From Desulfolithobacter dissulfuricans (GTDB taxonomy: Bacteria; Desulfobacterota; Desulfobulbia; Desulfobulbales; Desulfobulbaceae): 64,000 bases of DNA. Position 1 is the first letter of the stretch. Each line of letters opens with the position of its first letter. Shown here one piece after another: positions 61,860-64,000 of the stretch. The notes under the pieces are model-generated. The model did not search any database and had not been told where the DNA came from. It saw only the letters and a program-made list of their open reading frames with translations. The stretch lies in the NCBI RefSeq assembly GCF_025998535.1, contig NZ_AP024233.1, forward strand, positions 806,001 to 870,000. Direction: 5' to 3'. The position numbers were made by a program, and so were the translations under genes.

Positions 61860-63345
61860 CGCCCCAGGAACCGCCATCCTCACCGGCCAGGCGGAAGCCG
61901 GCGACCTGTTCGTGATGTTCAAGAACACTGTGGACAATGCGCCGCAGAACCCCCTTGCCCTTGCCGTGGATGATCCGGACCTGGTAGATGTCCCGTCGCC
62001 GGCACTCTTCCAGGTATTCGCACACCACCTCTTTGACATCCTCGGGCCGAAAGGCGTGCAGGTCCAGGGTCCCGTCAATGACCAGGGGAACCGGAGTGGT
62101 TTCATCGTCCCGCTTCAGATCCTGTTCCTGTCGTCTGTCTTCGACACACCGTCTGTCTGCGACACACCGTCTGTCTTCGACACACTGCTCAAGCAGTTGG
62201 AGGGCGATCTCCGCCGCCCGTTCCGAGGCCCCGGGGCTGCCAAGCCTGTCCCGCACTTCGGTCAGGCCGGCAAGCATGGTTCGGCGGCGGGGGGTGTCTT
62301 CCAGCAGCGGCTTGATTTCCCGGGCAATGTTTTCCGGGGTGACCTGGTCCTGGAGCAGCTCCGGGATGATCTCGCGGCCGCCGATGAGGTTGACCAGGGA
62401 AAAATGGTCCAGCTTGATGAGCAGCCGGCCCAGCTGATAGGTGCGCGGTGAAAGGCGGTAGCAGGTTACCGTGGGCACCCCGAGGATGGCCAGTTCCAGG
62501 GTTACCGTACCCGAGGCGGCGATGGCGGCGTCACAGGCGGCCATCAGGTCATACCGGTTCTCCTCGATGATCCGGATGTCCAGCTCTCCCTGGTAGCGGG
62601 ACACTCCGCACTCTTCAAGCAGTTGCCTGCTGATGGTCGGGGCCCTGGGCAGGAGAAAGGTGATGTTCCGGTGGTCAAGCATCCGGGCGGCAGCGAGAAA
62701 ATCCGGCAGCAGGGAATCGATTTCCCTGTAGCGGCTGCCCGGCAGCAGGCCGACAATCTTCCGCGACTCCTCGATGCCCTGATCGGCCAGGAAACCGCTC
62801 CGCTCCATGGATGGGTGCACATTGTCCACCAGCGGATGGCCGACAAAGTCCACCTCAACCCCGCGCCTGGCATAAAATTCCTTTTCAAAGGGGAGAATGA
62901 CCCCGATCCGGTCGGCAAGTCGGCCTATTTTCCTGACCCGGCCACTGCGCCAGGCCCACACCTGGGGGCTGATGTAATAAAAGATGGGAATGCCGAGCTT
63001 TCTGGCCCTGGCGGCCAGCATGAGGTTGAAGTCAGGAAAGTCAATCAGTATGAGGAGCGCCGGGTGCCTGGTTTCCATGGCCCGGATCAGGGTCCGGCGC
63101 GCCCGCAGGATATCGCCCAGGTGGCTCATAATTTCGGTGAGCCCGACCACGGAGATCCTGGCGGCGTCGTAGAGCATCTCCACCCCGGCCCGTTCCAGGG
63201 CCTCGCCGCCCATGCCGCAAAAGGACAGTTCGGGCCTGCGCTGCCTCATGGCTTCGACCAGTCGGGCGCCGTGCATGTCGCCCGAGGCCTCGCCGGTGAC
63301 GATCATGACCGGCCTGGAGGTATCTGCTGTCGAGCACCCGGCCAA
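61795..63345 (-). CDS. lpxB: LpxB lipid-A-disaccharide synthase fused to a C-terminal Smr domain
   Basis: 516 residues, about 130 more than normal LpxB. Residues 1-385 are a complete GT19 Lpx[59 protein letters not shown] and YRLSPRTY. Then a linker of three 6-residue repeats ([18 protein letters not shown]), and from about residue 420 an Smr domain ([41 protein letters not shown]). LpxB condenses UDP-diacyl-glucosamine and lipid X. What a DNA/RNA-nicking Smr domain does on it is unknown. It starts 5 bp after a Gfo/Idh/MocA oxidoreductase gene. Confidence 0.93.
   Translation of the reverse strand: MAGCSTADTSRPVMIVTGEASGDMHGARLVEAMRQRRPELSFCGMGGEALERAGVEMLYDAARISVVGLTEIMSHLGDILRARRTLIRAMETRHPALLILIDFPDFNLMLAARARKLGIPIFYYISPQVWAWRSGRVRKIGRLADRIGVILPFEKEFYARRGVEVDFVGHPLVDNVHPSMERSGFLADQGIEESRKIVGLLPGSRYREIDSLLPDFLAAARMLDHRNITFLLPRAPTISRQLLEECGVSRYQGELDIRIIEENRYDLMAACDAAIAASGTVTLELAILGVPTVTCYRLSPRTYQLGRLLIKLDHFSLVNLIGGREIIPELLQDQVTPENIAREIKPLLEDTPRRRTMLAGLTEVRDRLGSPGASERAAEIALQLLEQCVEDRRCVADRRCVEDRRQEQDLKRDDETTPVPLVIDGTLDLHAFRPEDVKEVVCEYLEECRRRDIYQVRIIHGKGKGVLRRIVHSVLEHHEQVAGFRLAGEDGGSWGATLVDLRQGEQRPASAPPDRT
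62133..62186 (-). repeat. Three 18-bp tandem repeats in the lpxB-smr linker
   Basis: GTCTGTCTTCGACACACC (plus-strand reading) three times with one substitution in copy 2 and one in copy 3; in frame it gives a 6-residue unit. Could vary in copy number among strains. Confidence 0.8.
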
Positions 63346-63350
63346 GGAAA

Positions 63351-64000
63351 TCAGCTCTCCAGGCCGGAAAAATCCGTTTCGCCGCCCAGCATCTCCTCGA
63401 CCCTGGCCCGGTTTTCATTGACCTGGGCCACCACCTGCAGGGCCACGGCCAGAGCCCGCCGACCCTCATGGCCGGAAACCCGGGGCCGGGAGCGATCCCG
63501 GACGTTATGGATAAAATCCCTGAGTTCCATCTCCAGGATGTCCCGGTCCTTGAAACCATACTTGCTGATATCGGGCAGGGGCAGTCCGTTCCGGACCCCT
63601 TTTTTCAGGCGGATGGCCATGACTTCCTTTTCGCTGAAGTCCACCGACAGATAGGTGCCGGGCTGGAAGATGCGCATGCGGCGGATATTGTCCATGGAGA
63701 TGCGGCTTACCGTCACGTTGGCCGTGCAGCCGTTTTCAAAGATGATCCGGGCATTGGCAATGTCAGTGAGCGGGGTGATGACCGGTGCCCCGACCGTGTG
63801 GATGGTCTTGATGGGCGCCTTGATGATGGAGAGAATGATATCGATGTCATGGATCATCAGGTCCAGGATCACATCCACGTCCGTGCCCCGGTTTTTGAAG
63901 ACCGAGATCCGGTGGGCTTCGATGAAAAGCGGGTTGTGGAGCAGTGGCTGCATTGCCATTACCGCAGGGTTGAACCGCTCCAGGTGCCCCACCTGCAGGA
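63351..64000 (-). CDS. Gfo/Idh/MocA-family oxidoreductase, N-terminus cut by window
   Basis: At least 216 residues, open to the window end ([13 protein letters not shown] at its visible start). The conserved HLERFNP segment, a catalytic-region motif ([17 protein letters not shown]) and the C-terminal alpha/beta domain are typical of the sugar oxidoreductase group. The Rossmann dinucleotide-binding half lies outside. Position directly upstream of lpxB suggests a UDP-GlcNAc 3-dehydrogenase (GnnA-like) for diamino-sugar lipid A; this is context inference only. Confidence 0.85.
   Translation of the reverse strand, partial: LQVGHLERFNPAVMAMQPLLHNPLFIEAHRISVFKNRGTDVDVILDLMIHDIDIILSIIKAPIKTIHTVGAPVITPLTDIANARIIFENGCTANVTVSRISMDNIRRMRIFQPGTYLSVDFSEKEVMAIRLKKGVRNGLPLPDISKYGFKDRDILEMELRDFIHNVRDRSRPRVSGHEGRRALAVALQVVAQVNENRARVEEMLGGETDFSGLES

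Noticed and set aside
62133-62186. CRISPR-like short repeats
   Set aside because: Contiguous 18-bp units without spacers, in frame inside lpxB-smr. No CRISPR array was seen elsewhere.

Overview
The window reads as a chromosomal stretch of a Desulfobacterota bacterium, probably close to Desulfobulbales. This placement is an inference from gene content: selenocysteine decoding (SelB plus an apparent selenoprotein), sigma-54 two-component regulation, Mrp-type ATPase, PEP-CTERM surface protein, cdaA-ybbR-glmM order, lipid A genes and tandem GGDEF/PilZ signalling. Base composition is GC-rich. Almost everything is typical core gene content; accessory material is concentrated between about 32.7 and 53 kb.

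Left part (1-32 kb): a truncated chemoreceptor; a sigma-54 circuit (secreted EF-hand protein; convergent four-gene operon DUF4405 membrane protein - small OB-like secreted protein - sensor kinase - NtrC-type regulator) in which both target promoters carry a -24/-12 element and the same CGACA-N4-TGTCG palindrome upstream; a rhodanese/ferritin-like gene whose catalytic Cys codon is UGA, with selB 4.3 kb further on; a Ca-type P-ATPase; mrp; hsp20-lon-ftsY; a DnaJ/TerB membrane protein; an aminotransferase; glmM-ybbR-cdaA; a large AsmA/DUF748 protein; prmA; a flavodoxin.

Middle part (32-53 kb): an IS110-family element, three group II introns (two apparently identical) each sitting directly behind a Rho-independent terminator, several foldback repeats, a two-copy repeat of about 170 bp with compensatory base changes, two tRNAs (Gln-CTG and Arg-CCG), a possible unassigned structured RNA and an orphan HNH nuclease gene. 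Among these lie mutY-mutT (frameshifted), a PAS/sigma-54 regulator, a PilZ protein and a PEP-CTERM protein with a sigma-54 promoter, ampG-like permease, cysS and amrB.

Right part (53-64 kb): folC, a UvrD-like helicase, two GGDEF proteins (one degenerate), DUF401 permease, nagZ, a double TM2 protein, DUF493, a hypothetical, an unusual LpxB-Smr fusion and the 3' part of a Gfo/Idh/MocA oxidoreductase cut by the window end.

Two core genes, lon and mutY, are each broken by one missing G in a run of five G; the repeated pattern points to sequence error rather than gene decay.
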